This document shows, piece after piece, positions 8,509 through 17,285 of a stretch of DNA of 64,000 bases. Position 1 is the first letter of the stretch, and every line of letters begins with the position of its first letter. The position numbers were made by a program, and so were the translations under genes. Where the stretch lies: the NCBI GenBank assembly GCA_946413655.1, contig CAMKLO010000007.1:16024-80023 (forward strand), given 5' to 3'. The notes beneath the pieces were generated by a model that was not told where the DNA came from, did no database searches, and was given only the letters and a program-made list of their open reading frames with translations. Source of the stretch: an uncultured Fibrobacter sp. GTDB taxonomy: Bacteria > Fibrobacterota > Fibrobacteria > Fibrobacterales > Fibrobacteraceae.

Positions 8509-9771
8509 ATGTTAATTTCATTTACCGTAGAAAACTATCGTTCTTTCAAAGATAAAAAGACATTTTCTTTGAAAGCTTCATCCATGCAAGAACACAAGAC
8601 ATTTGTCCGTGAAGACAATGGTGTAAAGCTGTTGCCAGCGGTTGCCATTTATGGCGCAAATTCTAGCGGCAAGAGCAACTTGTTATCGGCTTTAAAAATG
8701 ATGAAGAAAGTTCTGCTTTCATCCGTCAAAACAAACCCAACCGAAACTTTAAAAACGGATACATTCAAACTTGATGAGCGATATTTTCAGAAGCCAACGC
8801 TGTTCGAAGCTGTATTCACCTCGGATGACTACACCTACAGATACGGATTCGAGTATAGTCAAAAAAAAATTAATGGCGAATGGTTGTATTCAATAAAAAA
8901 TGATCGTGAAAAACTCTTATTCGTCAGAAACAATGAAGGAATTGGAGTAACTAAGGATTTCCCAGAAGGCAACGGAAAAGAGGACTCCACGGCAGAGAAC
9001 CGCCTGTTTTTATCTCTAGTTGCCCAACTCAATGGAAAAATTTCGCTTTCCGTTATGAGCTGGTTCGAAAATCTTAAAATCATCTCAGGTGTCGAAGATT
9101 TCTATTTCAGGGATTTTTCTAGAGATTTCCTTTTTGCAGGCACCAATGAGTCCAGGAAGGCAAAAGAATTCATCGACTCCATGGATTTAGGCTTTACAAA
9201 CATACAAAAAGCCGAGCCGGAAGAGAATCTGTACAACCTTGGTTCCAAACCTAAGACCGCATTGGAAAGCTTAATAAGCTTAAATTGGGATAGAGTCTGG
9301 TCCTCAAAAATAAAAACAGGGCACAAGGTCCGCAACAATGATGGAACCTTCACAGAAACATTCTTCTCAAATGACGAAATGGAATCTGAAGGAACAAAAA
9401 AAATCATCAATATGTCCGGCCCAATCATAGACACCCTATCTAAAGGCGGAACAATCGTTGTAGATGAATTTGACGCAAAGTTGCACCCATTACTTACCCA
9501 AAAAATCATCACAACATTCAATTCACCGAACACCAACCCAAACAACGCCCAGCTAATATTCGCCACGCACGACACAAACCTGCTCAGCAACAAAATTTTC
9601 CGCAGAGACCAAATTTGGTTTGCAGAAAAGAACCGCGAAGACGAATCAACCGACATCTATCCGCTTAGCGAAATCAAGGAACAAAATGGAGAAAAGATAA
9701 GACAAGATCGAGTTTACGAGAAGGACTACATCAACGGCAGATACGGTGCAATTCCTTACCTGAGAGGCTAA
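8509..9771 (+). CDS. rloA: RloA-like AAA15 ATPase (AbiL-type abortive infection, ATPase subunit)
   Basis: The protein is an ABC-type ATPase of the AAA15/AAA_21 class. It opens with MLISFTVENYRSFKDKKTF and has Walker A GANSSGKS at residues 49-56. A Walker B-like strand (TIVVDEFDAKLHP) lies near residues 313-326, and an H-loop-like FATHDTNLLS near 350. The next gene, two bases after its stop, is a RloB protein. This ATPase plus RloB pairing is the one known from type I RM loci (rloA/rloB) and from the lactococcal AbiL system. The presumed role is an infection sensor and switch that licenses the RloB effector. The 5' flank is very AT-rich with no clear ribosome binding site. Confidence 0.88.
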   Translation: MLISFTVENYRSFKDKKTFSLKASSMQEHKTFVREDNGVKLLPAVAIYGANSSGKSNLLSALKMMKKVLLSSVKTNPTETLKTDTFKLDERYFQKPTLFEAVFTSDDYTYRYGFEYSQKKINGEWLYSIKNDREKLLFVRNNEGIGVTKDFPEGNGKEDSTAENRLFLSLVAQLNGKISLSVMSWFENLKIISGVEDFYFRDFSRDFLFAGTNESRKAKEFIDSMDLGFTNIQKAEPEENLYNLGSKPKTALESLISLNWDRVWSSKIKTGHKVRNNDGTFTETFFSNDEMESEGTKKIINMSGPIIDTLSKGGTIVVDEFDAKLHPLLTQKIITTFNSPNTNPNNAQLIFATHDTNLLSNKIFRRDQIWFAEKNREDESTDIYPLSEIKEQNGEKIRQDRVYEKDYINGRYGAIPYLRG

Positions 9772-9772
9772 G

Positions 9773-10516
9773 ATGAAAAAACTCTCATTAGAAGAAATTG
9801 CCAAAGAAGAAGAGACACGAGTTCAACGAATTGAGCAGGAATCGCAACCTAAAGAACGATTCGTAAAACTCACATTTCTGATTGCTACCGAAGGCACTCA
9901 AACTGAACCGAATTATTTTAAAGCACTAAAAACGGAACTTGAAAAGTCAAACCGTTTTAATATTGATATTTCTATTGAAGGCAAGGGCAAATCAACGACC
10001 GCACTTGTCGGCAAAGTTCATCGTCAAATAGAATTCAACCACCAGGAATACGACCGCGTTTGGGTCGTCTTTGACAGGGACGAATTCCCAGATTTTGACG
10101 AAGCCATCCAACAAGCCGCAGAACACAAAATCAATTGCGCGTGGTCAAACGAAAGTTTTGAACTTTGGCTGTTATTGCATTTCAAAGAAGTTTCTAAACA
10201 CACGAGTCGCAAAGATCTTTGCGACATGCTAGAAACTGCCATCCGCAATGAATTGCACAAAACAGATCCAAACGCCCTCTATGATTATTCTAAAGGCGAT
10301 GAAAAAATCTATGAGCACATAACAAAACTCGGCAATGAAGCGGATGCATTTACACGGGCCGAAACGCTTAGAAATAATTTCAAAGATTCAACAAATACGC
10401 CGAGATCACAAAATCCTTGCACACACGTCGATGAACTTGTATTTGAATTGAGAAATCCGGAACTGACGGCAGAGAAAGTTCGGGAAGAAGAAAAGAACGG
10501 AAGCTCAGGCCACTAA
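9773..10516 (+). CDS. rloB: RloB-like effector (AbiL-type abortive infection)
   Basis: The RloB family pattern is clear: FLIATEGTQTEPNYFKAL near residues 35-53, VWVVFDRDEFPDF near 98-110, and NESFELWLLLHF near 126-138. The EG ... DxD arrangement resembles a TOPRIM-like nuclease core, so RloB is the likely toxic or nucleolytic arm, acting in the cytosol. It is translated as a pair with RloA (one intervening base). An N-terminal helix of about 30 residues rich in E and K precedes the domain. The stop is followed after 12 bp by another co-directional gene, which suggests the operon has more than the classical two members. Confidence 0.88.
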   Translation: MKKLSLEEIAKEEETRVQRIEQESQPKERFVKLTFLIATEGTQTEPNYFKALKTELEKSNRFNIDISIEGKGKSTTALVGKVHRQIEFNHQEYDRVWVVFDRDEFPDFDEAIQQAAEHKINCAWSNESFELWLLLHFKEVSKHTSRKDLCDMLETAIRNELHKTDPNALYDYSKGDEKIYEHITKLGNEADAFTRAETLRNNFKDSTNTPRSQNPCTHVDELVFELRNPELTAEKVREEEKNGSSGH

Positions 10517-10528
10517 AGGACTCATTCA

Positions 10529-11209
10529 ATGATCCTCAACAACGACCCACTCGGCATACGCAGCGTTGATATTAAATACGAAGGTTCGACTAGAGCGACC
10601 CAGTATTGCATTGACGATTTTATGAAGCGTCTTTACGGCAGTCGTAAAATTACGGACATGACCATTTTAACTTGCCAAAATTATCACGCCTTAATGCTAT
10701 GCTTTGAAAATCGGGACCTCGTTGTCTTTATTAAAAGCGGACTGACTTCGGGTTATCCAGGCGAAGGCCCCAAGGGAACATCGCTTATCATCCGCCTTGC
10801 CGAAGAAGCCGGAATTACTATTAAAGAACTGAACGCAGCACCTTCGCTACTCAAAAGAATCAATTCTTCTCTCGCTACAATAAAGGATGTGGAACTCATA
10901 AAAAAGAATAGCAAAGAAAGTCTTAATTACGACCGCCTTTGCCTACCGAATGTCGATAACGAATATGTCAAACGAGCGAAGGAATCCTTCAAGAAAAATA
11001 AGGATATCATCTTTGTTCGAACAGAAAACGAAAAGACGAAGGACACCGTTGAACTTGACAGGGCTAAAGCGCTAAAGTTGCTGCAGGAAATTCACGATGC
11101 AGTTGTTAAGTCAAAGAAAACAAGTCTTTTAACAAAAATGGTGATGGGAGCAAAAATAATATCAATAATAAAAGATCTCTATGATTTAACAGATTATATT
11201 CAACAATAA
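10529..11209 (+). CDS. Unknown protein, third gene of the rloAB operon
   Basis: I do not recognise the family. Seen directly: 226 residues, no signal peptide, a compact N-terminal part (residues 1-110) with a glycine-rich turn SGYPGEGPKGTS near 72-83, a charged central part, and a C-terminal helix ending in a weakly hydrophobic stretch. It starts 12 bp after rloB and is followed 17 bp later by another gene, so co-transcription is very likely. The Gly-rich turn followed by a helix could bind a nucleotide or phosphate, but that is only inference. It may be a regulator or added effector of the RloAB system. Confidence 0.72.
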   Translation: MILNNDPLGIRSVDIKYEGSTRATQYCIDDFMKRLYGSRKITDMTILTCQNYHALMLCFENRDLVVFIKSGLTSGYPGEGPKGTSLIIRLAEEAGITIKELNAAPSLLKRINSSLATIKDVELIKKNSKESLNYDRLCLPNVDNEYVKRAKESFKKNKDIIFVRTENEKTKDTVELDRAKALKLLQEIHDAVVKSKKTSLLTKMVMGAKIISIIKDLYDLTDYIQQ

Positions 11210-11226
11210 TTTTTTGGGGGCATATC

Positions 11227-11940
11227 ATGAAAATTCTAAATCTCTGCACTTTAGCCGGCTTTCCCTCTTTTTTCTTTGAAGAGATGGAAAAACATACAGA
11301 ATTACTGTTGAACACAGAATTTGAAGATGAATTGGTTGAAAATCCAGTCTTTCAAGATTTGATTGATAGAATAACAGATTTCTCCAAAGACTGTAAAATC
11401 ATTGGCTACCACTACACTAGAGCCGATAAAGACGATATTATAAAAGGCGGTCTGAAATCAAGAACTGGTCAAGAAATCAGGGAAACTTTTTTATCTCGTT
11501 ATGGAAAATTGTTTACATCTGAAGAACTAGATACAATCAAAAATGCGTGGAATGCCTACTTTAACAAGAATATGATTTCTTGCCGAGATTATCGGATATT
11601 TTTTAACCTAACCACTACAGCCCTTTTTGACAGTGGTGCAGAGCCGTTATTGCAATATTATGGTGGGGAACAAGTTTATATGCCTTTAAAAGGCTTCCCT
11701 TCTATTGCAAAGAAAATCCAAAATATAGGTTCTCCACTTCTGATCAAGGCAACATTGGATCCTTGCCAATTAAAACTTTTTGATTATGAAGACATAGCTA
11801 AAGTTGCGATATCGTCATATCACCGTTTATTGCGTCCTGATGCATCCCAATGTGACCGTGACATCTATCAGCAGAAACCTATTTTACCTAGTCAAATAGA
11901 GATTGTTGATATAAAGAACCTGCTATCCCAAAGACGATAA
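11227..11940 (+). CDS. Unknown protein with possible ADP-ribosyltransferase-like core, fourth gene of the rloAB operon
   Basis: No family can be named with certainty. Two blocks stand out: IIGYHYTRADKDDIIKGGLK near residues 58-77 and EPLLQYYGGEQVYMP near 138-152. A Y-H-x-T-R block followed by a helix ending in GL, and later a GGE block, recalls proteins of the ADP-ribosyltransferase-like fold. This is inference from pattern memory, not a match. Two full-length unknowns directly behind rloAB, each within 20 bp of its neighbour, suggest a four-gene unit. The start is supported by TTGGGGGC eight bases upstream. The protein is soluble and has no signal peptide. Confidence 0.7.
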   Translation: MKILNLCTLAGFPSFFFEEMEKHTELLLNTEFEDELVENPVFQDLIDRITDFSKDCKIIGYHYTRADKDDIIKGGLKSRTGQEIRETFLSRYGKLFTSEELDTIKNAWNAYFNKNMISCRDYRIFFNLTTTALFDSGAEPLLQYYGGEQVYMPLKGFPSIAKKIQNIGSPLLIKATLDPCQLKLFDYEDIAKVAISSYHRLLRPDASQCDRDIYQQKPILPSQIEIVDIKNLLSQRR

Positions 11941-11974
11941 ACTAACCCCAATCAACAATCAAAAAAATAACAAA

Positions 11975-13171
11975 TTATGTTTTTTTATTTAAACGTAATT
12001 TATTCATCCATTCACTTCTTTTAATTGAATTCAGTATTTCATTAATCTTTTGTTCGCGAAACTTGGCATAATCAGCGCCTTCACACAAACCGTTATCAAC
12101 GGCTTTGGCGAATTCTCTTACTAAAAATTTTGTTTTTTCATTTCGCACCCATTTTCTTAAATCCCGGTTTCCCTGATAAGCCTCTCTAAGCATAACCGGT
12201 TTTATAGAAAATACTGATAGTTTAAAGCCAATGTTAATTGATGATGGCGAAATTCTAAACAAAAAGTTATTCGGTTTGAGCGGATTTTCATATTTCCCAA
12301 CGGGGTCTAATTGCGCATCAATATGCGTTGTTCTAAATAGGGAATACTTCTCACAAGCAACATTGTCGTCTTTTAAATAAATATTCTTTTCCGCATTCAT
12401 AAATTGTAATCGATTCAGTTGCTCAATATCCTTGGGCAATCTTAAGCCGATGACATTTTTCCCAGCAAACTTATAAGCATCATAATCATAAAAACAAATC
12501 ACTCTTCTTGGAGATAACGGGAAATATATTTGAAGTCCCCTAGAAGCCATTCCATTGCAATTATATTTAACATGCTCTTCTAAAAGAGGATTTTGAAATA
12601 CGATTGGATTATCCGAAAGAACAAAATCTTCTTTCGTTTCATTTTCTAAAATAACACATTCTAAATCCATCAGTAAAGGCTGTTGCAGAACTCCAAATCT
12701 AAGGACATATCGAGGAAAATCTTTATCCGTTTCAATCTTGACTTGATCCAGAGGCACGTTAAATTTATTTACCTCGATGCATAGTTTGGCAAGAGTTCCA
12801 TAGGTTTCTTTACCAAATTGTTCCATAACATCTATCATCTTTTTTGTGCGCATATATTGCACGGCAACAAACATGGATAGCAAATAGAAGTCTTCATTGG
12901 AAATACGTTCTTTAGAATTCAATTCTAAACATTTCTTAAATGTTAATGAAAAAGCCGTCTCCATCCCTCCTAAAGCATTTTCAAGAGAACCGTCTTCTCC
13001 ATAAAAATAATCTTTAGAACATTGACATTTCAATTTGGCATGCGGGATTATTTTTCCTGAAGACAGATTAAACGTCCGAATCCCGTGACCATCTTCAGAA
13101 AAGTTCCGCAAGTAAAACTGCGGAACATAATGCTGATTTTTGGTTTGAGATTTCTTTTGTACAGTTAACAA
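11975..13171 (-). CDS. DUF4238 domain protein, last gene of the restriction-island operon
   Basis: The N-terminus carries the DUF4238 hallmark NQHYVPQFYLRNF (residues 12-24), and FVLSDNPIVFQNP appears near residue 190. DUF4238 proteins are soluble, of unknown activity, and often found in defence regions. At 398 residues it looks complete. The only usable start is a TTG at 13171, which overlaps the stop of the upstream metallopeptidase gene by 7 bp. That overlap points to translational coupling and a linked function. Base composition is strongly AT-rich, unlike the housekeeping genes of this window. Confidence 0.82.
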   Translation of the reverse strand: MLTVQKKSQTKNQHYVPQFYLRNFSEDGHGIRTFNLSSGKIIPHAKLKCQCSKDYFYGEDGSLENALGGMETAFSLTFKKCLELNSKERISNEDFYLLSMFVAVQYMRTKKMIDVMEQFGKETYGTLAKLCIEVNKFNVPLDQVKIETDKDFPRYVLRFGVLQQPLLMDLECVILENETKEDFVLSDNPIVFQNPLLEEHVKYNCNGMASRGLQIYFPLSPRRVICFYDYDAYKFAGKNVIGLRLPKDIEQLNRLQFMNAEKNIYLKDDNVACEKYSLFRTTHIDAQLDPVGKYENPLKPNNFLFRISPSSINIGFKLSVFSIKPVMLREAYQGNRDLRKWVRNEKTKFLVREFAKAVDNGLCEGADYAKFREQKINEILNSIKRSEWMNKLRLNKKT

Positions 13172-14058
13172 GCCTTTACCATATCATAAATGCATTTAGA
13201 TAACAAATCATATTGATCTTTAAACGATATTTTTTCATCAATAGGTCCGTCATAACCTCTTTTTTTTAGGAATAACCAAAAAGACAATGACAAAAATGCA
13301 TACATCGAAGCATCATCCCCAAAATTGCCGTTTTTCTCTATTTCTGCAATAGCAAAAGATATTCTTTGCCATGGATTTCCATATATCTTACGGTATTCAG
13401 GATTCATCCCATCTCTATCTAATAATATCATTTGAGAGAAAATGACCCCCACCCATGCATCATTCTCTAATATATCTTTTTGGCAAGAAGAAACATGTTC
13501 AATATATTTATTAAACGAAAAAAGATCCGCTTCTTGCTCTATGTGGGATGACGGGGAAGAATAATCCTCTGCATGATTTTTTTCAATATGACCAAATTCA
13601 TGCAAAATCATTGCAATTATCACGTAATGGAATAACAAATTAATACGTTTTACAGAAGGGTGATCAACATTCATTGGATTAATATTTTTAAATTTTTTGG
13701 GCCAAGGATTTTGAAATTGCAATTCTTTTCCATCATTAAAATCAATGACCTTTTGCAAATTCAATGTTTCTGAGACTTGGGTCGATCTGATTATTGTATT
13801 CCATTTCGCTTCAACATCAGATAACACCAAACCTTGCTTGTGACAATAGTCATATATCGTATAAGTATAAGCAATCCATGACCATATATATTCTATTGCA
13901 AACAATGATATCGTGACTTTTCTTCTACAATCTGTTTCTATAATGAAATTAGCATCATAACAGACATTTATATTTATCGTCTCAAATTTTTTTTGCAAAT
14001 CCTCTGGAAGAAAGGTAAATGCATCCTTTTTTAAACAACCAACCAATTGACGTATCAT
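13165..14058 (-). CDS. Zinc metallopeptidase-like protein with HEFGH motif
   Basis: The motif ILHEFGHIEKNH near residues 147-158 is a gluzincin HExxH zinc site, and HIEQEADLFSF about 22 residues later supplies the expected third ligand (E or D). The spacing HExxH...E-x-A-D resembles ImmA/IrrE (M78) and the Lit/U49 phage-exclusion peptidases. I cannot choose between these from motifs alone. There is no signal peptide, so it acts in the cytosol. The ribosome binding site AAGGAT is clear. It lies 23 bp after the GIY-YIG gene and overlaps the DUF4238 gene, within the run that starts at hsdR. Its substrate is unknown. Confidence 0.75.
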   Translation of the reverse strand: MIRQLVGCLKKDAFTFLPEDLQKKFETININVCYDANFIIETDCRRKVTISLFAIEYIWSWIAYTYTIYDYCHKQGLVLSDVEAKWNTIIRSTQVSETLNLQKVIDFNDGKELQFQNPWPKKFKNINPMNVDHPSVKRINLLFHYVIIAMILHEFGHIEKNHAEDYSSPSSHIEQEADLFSFNKYIEHVSSCQKDILENDAWVGVIFSQMILLDRDGMNPEYRKIYGNPWQRISFAIAEIEKNGNFGDDASMYAFLSLSFWLFLKKRGYDGPIDEKISFKDQYDLLSKCIYDMVKAC

Positions 14059-14081
14059 ATATTATATCCTTTTTCTCAACA

Positions 14082-14951
14082 TTACTCTTGCGATTTAATT
14101 ATCTCATAATTTCCCAAATTTGTATTTGCATCATCATTGGGAATCAATCGTAAAACGAAAGTTTCAATATTATCTATGGCTTCAGGGACAAGAACTTCAA
14201 TAGCTGATACATATCTAGTTAAATCACCCATTCGTAAATCCCAAGCCCCACGTTTTTTTAAATTTCCATTTTCTGGAAGGAAAAGAGATCTGTTTATTTT
14301 ATTATCCAGCTGCTGTGTAATTTCGCCATACAAACCCGTCTGAGCTTGTGTTTGACCAAAATACAATATTCTGCCCGCACTGTCATACATTGCATAAACA
14401 CCAATCTTCTGCGAACCATCTTTATTTTTCAAGAGATCCTGAATTCGTTTTTCTTCAGCGGATTGTTCTTTCGAAAAAAGTTTCCAGCTATTTTTGGGAT
14501 AACGAGATTTTCTATTTCTTTTTTTTGAAATGCAAATTGGACTACATTCTTCAAATTCAAATATCGATCTAAAAATTTGTGATGAATGACGAGACAAAAC
14601 AGAATTTAGCATGTCTTTCGAAAAAGGGATTCCTCGTTTCAATTGAGAAACCATTGAATCCGTACAATTTAATAATTTAGCAATTTCTGTAGCTTTACTA
14701 TATCCAAGATTTTCTTTTAACACAGAAAAAATTTTTTCTGCGATTTCTTTATTCGCCTGAATTTTTCCTAATTCAAAAATTTTTTCATATGTAGCATTTA
14801 TAGCTTTTTTGACAACTCTTTCTCCACATCCATTTAAACAATATTGTGAATAATTTTGCGGAACAAACCCTATTTCAGTCCCCCTTCCCCCTTTGTTTTT
14901 TGAAATTTTTGCTTTTTGAAGTAAAAGATCTATCACTTCCATTTCGGTCAT
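14082..14951 (-). CDS. HTH plus GIY-YIG nuclease-domain fusion protein
   Basis: Residues about 90-115 (EIAKLLNCTDSMVSQLKRG) form a helix-turn-helix of XRE style. Residues about 180-285 form a GIY-YIG-like domain: GVYAMYD ... ILYFGQT, followed by a conserved-looking Arg (NKINRS), an IETF Glu and a final Asn (TNLGN), in the order seen in GIY-YIG nucleases. A DNA-binding domain fused to a small nuclease suggests a sequence-directed nuclease or a self-regulating effector. It has a good ribosome binding site (AAGGAG) and is followed 23 bp later by the metallopeptidase gene. The family as a fusion is not one I recognise. Confidence 0.75.
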   Translation of the reverse strand: MTEMEVIDLLLQKAKISKNKGGRGTEIGFVPQNYSQYCLNGCGERVVKKAINATYEKIFELGKIQANKEIAEKIFSVLKENLGYSKATEIAKLLNCTDSMVSQLKRGIPFSKDMLNSVLSRHSSQIFRSIFEFEECSPICISKKRNRKSRYPKNSWKLFSKEQSAEEKRIQDLLKNKDGSQKIGVYAMYDSAGRILYFGQTQAQTGLYGEITQQLDNKINRSLFLPENGNLKKRGAWDLRMGDLTRYVSAIEVLVPEAIDNIETFVLRLIPNDDANTNLGNYEIIKSQE

Positions 14952-14994
14952 ATAAATATAACTCCTTTTTTAAAATCGTTTTCTTTGATGAAAA

Positions 14995-15975
14995 TCAAAA
15001 TCTACTTTCATCAAATTCAATATTTGAATCAAGTAAAGAAAAATCAAGACGAACAATTAAGCGATGCCACCATTTTTGATCAATCGCTAAAAGCCGTCTA
15101 AAAGCTTCAAAGTATAAGCAAACAATATTCTCGCCATTATACCAAAGAACATCTCCGCGCTTATTCACTACAGCATCTAAATCAGAGCGAGTCAAGCCTA
15201 CTGCAAATGCAGTAGTATCCAAAGTATTTGGAATAACATAATAGTTCGTCCGATTTTTCTTACACATCTTCATAAAACACAATATTACTTTCCGTTCTTC
15301 AGAAGAATATCCCTCCAAAACATCATAGAGATCATCAAATTCTTTTCTAATGTCATCATCTATGGTTTTTACGATTCCCGCAAGGCTTTTGTGTTTCCTT
15401 GACTGAAATTCATCGCAATCAAGTAAAGAAGAGTCATCTTTTAAAAACTTCTTATAATACCCAAGGTTATCTTTGACATATTTCACAATTGGTTCCATTC
15501 TCTTTGCATCAAGAGGTTCTATTTCATGCAACAAGTCTTGAACATCAATCAAATATTTATCGTCATCATAAATTTGATCATTATCTTTAAATTTAAACTG
15601 AACCGCATTCACTCTAGTCTTGTCAAAAACAGGTTTTGAATCTATATATAACATGTATATTTCATTATATTTTTTTCGAAGACCGTTATCAACAACTTTA
15701 TCAAGTGTTGAATGAATTTTTTTAGAACTTTGGTTGCTCGTCACTTGAACGGCTATATGAGCTGCATCATCAGCCAAATCAATTCCCACGCTATTTCTTT
15801 TGACAGAATTGGTATTTATAAAGCTCTTATTCCACAAAATGTTTAATAGTCCACAAAAAAAGTTTTCGCAATCATGATTTATATCATAACGCTGTTCTTT
15901 AACACATGAATTAACAACATATCGCAAGACACTTAAATCTATAATGATTTCTCTAAACATTTCTGAAGTCTTCAT
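14995..15975 (-). CDS. SMEK-domain protein
   Basis: The N-terminal half shows the SMEK pattern: a first helix, then NSVGIDLADDAAHIAVQVTSN and SKKIHSTLDK near residues 62-95, and a following strand YMLYIDSK. SMEK domains are small domains found in predicted conflict and nucleotide-linked defence proteins; the AVQVTS strand resembles the core of restriction-endonuclease folds. The C-terminal half (about 190-326) is a separate helical region I cannot name. The start is supported by AAGGAGTAGTATATG. It lies 37 bp after hsdS in the same direction, so it is the first gene of the four-gene extension of the type I RM operon. Confidence 0.78.
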   Translation of the reverse strand: MKTSEMFREIIIDLSVLRYVVNSCVKEQRYDINHDCENFFCGLLNILWNKSFINTNSVKRNSVGIDLADDAAHIAVQVTSNQSSKKIHSTLDKVVDNGLRKKYNEIYMLYIDSKPVFDKTRVNAVQFKFKDNDQIYDDDKYLIDVQDLLHEIEPLDAKRMEPIVKYVKDNLGYYKKFLKDDSSLLDCDEFQSRKHKSLAGIVKTIDDDIRKEFDDLYDVLEGYSSEERKVILCFMKMCKKNRTNYYVIPNTLDTTAFAVGLTRSDLDAVVNKRGDVLWYNGENIVCLYFEAFRRLLAIDQKWWHRLIVRLDFSLLDSNIEFDESRF

Positions 15976-16012
15976 ATACTACTCCTTATTAAAAGATTTC
16001 TTACTAAAAAAG

Positions 16013-17257
16013 TTATAGATCTACCACAACTTGTCCGTTCATGAGGAGCGGGAGGAGTTTGTCGCGGAGGGTGGTGAGTTTTTGTGATTCTTTCGCTTTT
16101 TCAATGATTTCATTATACAACGGATTTACCTTTTCATAATATTGGTGTAAAACATTTTGTGTAGGAAGGACGACAGGCGACTTATCCACGGTATCTTTAT
16201 TGATATGCGGTTGTTGAGCTCCACCCCTTAATGTGTTTAGACGAGGAATTTCATTTACCAAATATGGGTAAAGATATCCGTTTTTCAAAATGCCATTTTC
16301 TTTAATTCCAGCCACAGATTGGTTAATGCACGCATCTATCGCCATAATGCTAGGACGCAAATGTCGCGTTATAGACAATGTGACAGAACCTGCAGGCAAA
16401 TACGCTGTTGCACTATTTTTTACTGCATCTTCTGTAATACGTTTTTCCGCATTTAAAATCGGAAATTCTGCAACTTCACCGGAATTTAACCACGGAATAT
16501 TTCCATTCCAATAGCTTTCATTTTCTGTAGATGGTGTTCCCCCAAGGACCGTTTCACAAACATTTCCTACAACATCAACTTCCCATCCTGCAGGGATTTC
16601 GCGTTTGAGGGTGGGGTTGTAGGTCATGGGGCCGCCGGTGGTTTTGTAGGGGTGGCCGTTTTTGTCGGGGAAATCGTATTGGACGAACCAGTAGTCGTAT
16701 AGGCGTTTTGCCATTGCTTCGAGTTTCTGGTTCATCTTTTTGTTCAGGGCGATTTTGTCGTCTAATGCGGAAAGAACGGAAGCGATTTTCTTTTGGTCAG
16801 CAATACCACATGCCGGAATTTCGTAACCAGGCATTTCATCCACAGAAATTCTATTTACAGTACTGCCTTTAATTATATGATTTTTTATATAACATTTCCA
16901 TTGAGGAGACTGAAAAAAATAATACAGCCATTTATAATCAACAGCGTCACTTTTTACACGAATAATTCCTAAACGGCGACCTAAACATCCATAAAAATTT
17001 TCAGGAATAATTGCATATCGTCCTAGCGTTGCCTCATATGAAAAGACTATATCTTTAAATTGGGGAACAACTCTCTTGGTCCATATTTTATAATCTTCTT
17101 CAGACAAAAAAGTAAATTCATTAGGATTAATCTTACAATCCTCAGTAATCGCGTCAATACCCAAATAAACAGGGCCATTATCAGTCCTTTTAGGAGTTGC
17201 ATGCGGTCCATCATAAATAGTCGCAATATCACCTAGTTTGTATTTCGTCATTTCCAT
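16013..17257 (-). CDS. hsdS: Type I restriction-modification specificity subunit HsdS
   Basis: HsdS sets the DNA sequence recognised by the HsdM/HsdR complex. The usual two-fold design is present: target-recognition domain 1 (residues about 5-160), a conserved helix with KKIASVLSALDDKIALNKK, then target-recognition domain 2 starting near GWEVDVVGNVCETVLGG, and a second conserved helix at the C-terminus (KLTTLRDKLLPLLMNGQ). At about 414 residues it is full length. Several starts are possible; the ATG at 17257 sits about eight bases after GGTGAAC. It is separated from its usual partners hsdM/hsdR by two extra genes and by an inverted-repeat element at 17286-17401. Confidence 0.92.
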   Translation of the reverse strand: MEMTKYKLGDIATIYDGPHATPKRTDNGPVYLGIDAITEDCKINPNEFTFLSEEDYKIWTKRVVPQFKDIVFSYEATLGRYAIIPENFYGCLGRRLGIIRVKSDAVDYKWLYYFFQSPQWKCYIKNHIIKGSTVNRISVDEMPGYEIPACGIADQKKIASVLSALDDKIALNKKMNQKLEAMAKRLYDYWFVQYDFPDKNGHPYKTTGGPMTYNPTLKREIPAGWEVDVVGNVCETVLGGTPSTENESYWNGNIPWLNSGEVAEFPILNAEKRITEDAVKNSATAYLPAGSVTLSITRHLRPSIMAIDACINQSVAGIKENGILKNGYLYPYLVNEIPRLNTLRGGAQQPHINKDTVDKSPVVLPTQNVLHQYYEKVNPLYNEIIEKAKESQKLTTLRDKLLPLLMNGQVVVDL

Positions 17258-17285
17258 ATTCAAGTTCACCAAGATTCTCTTTATT

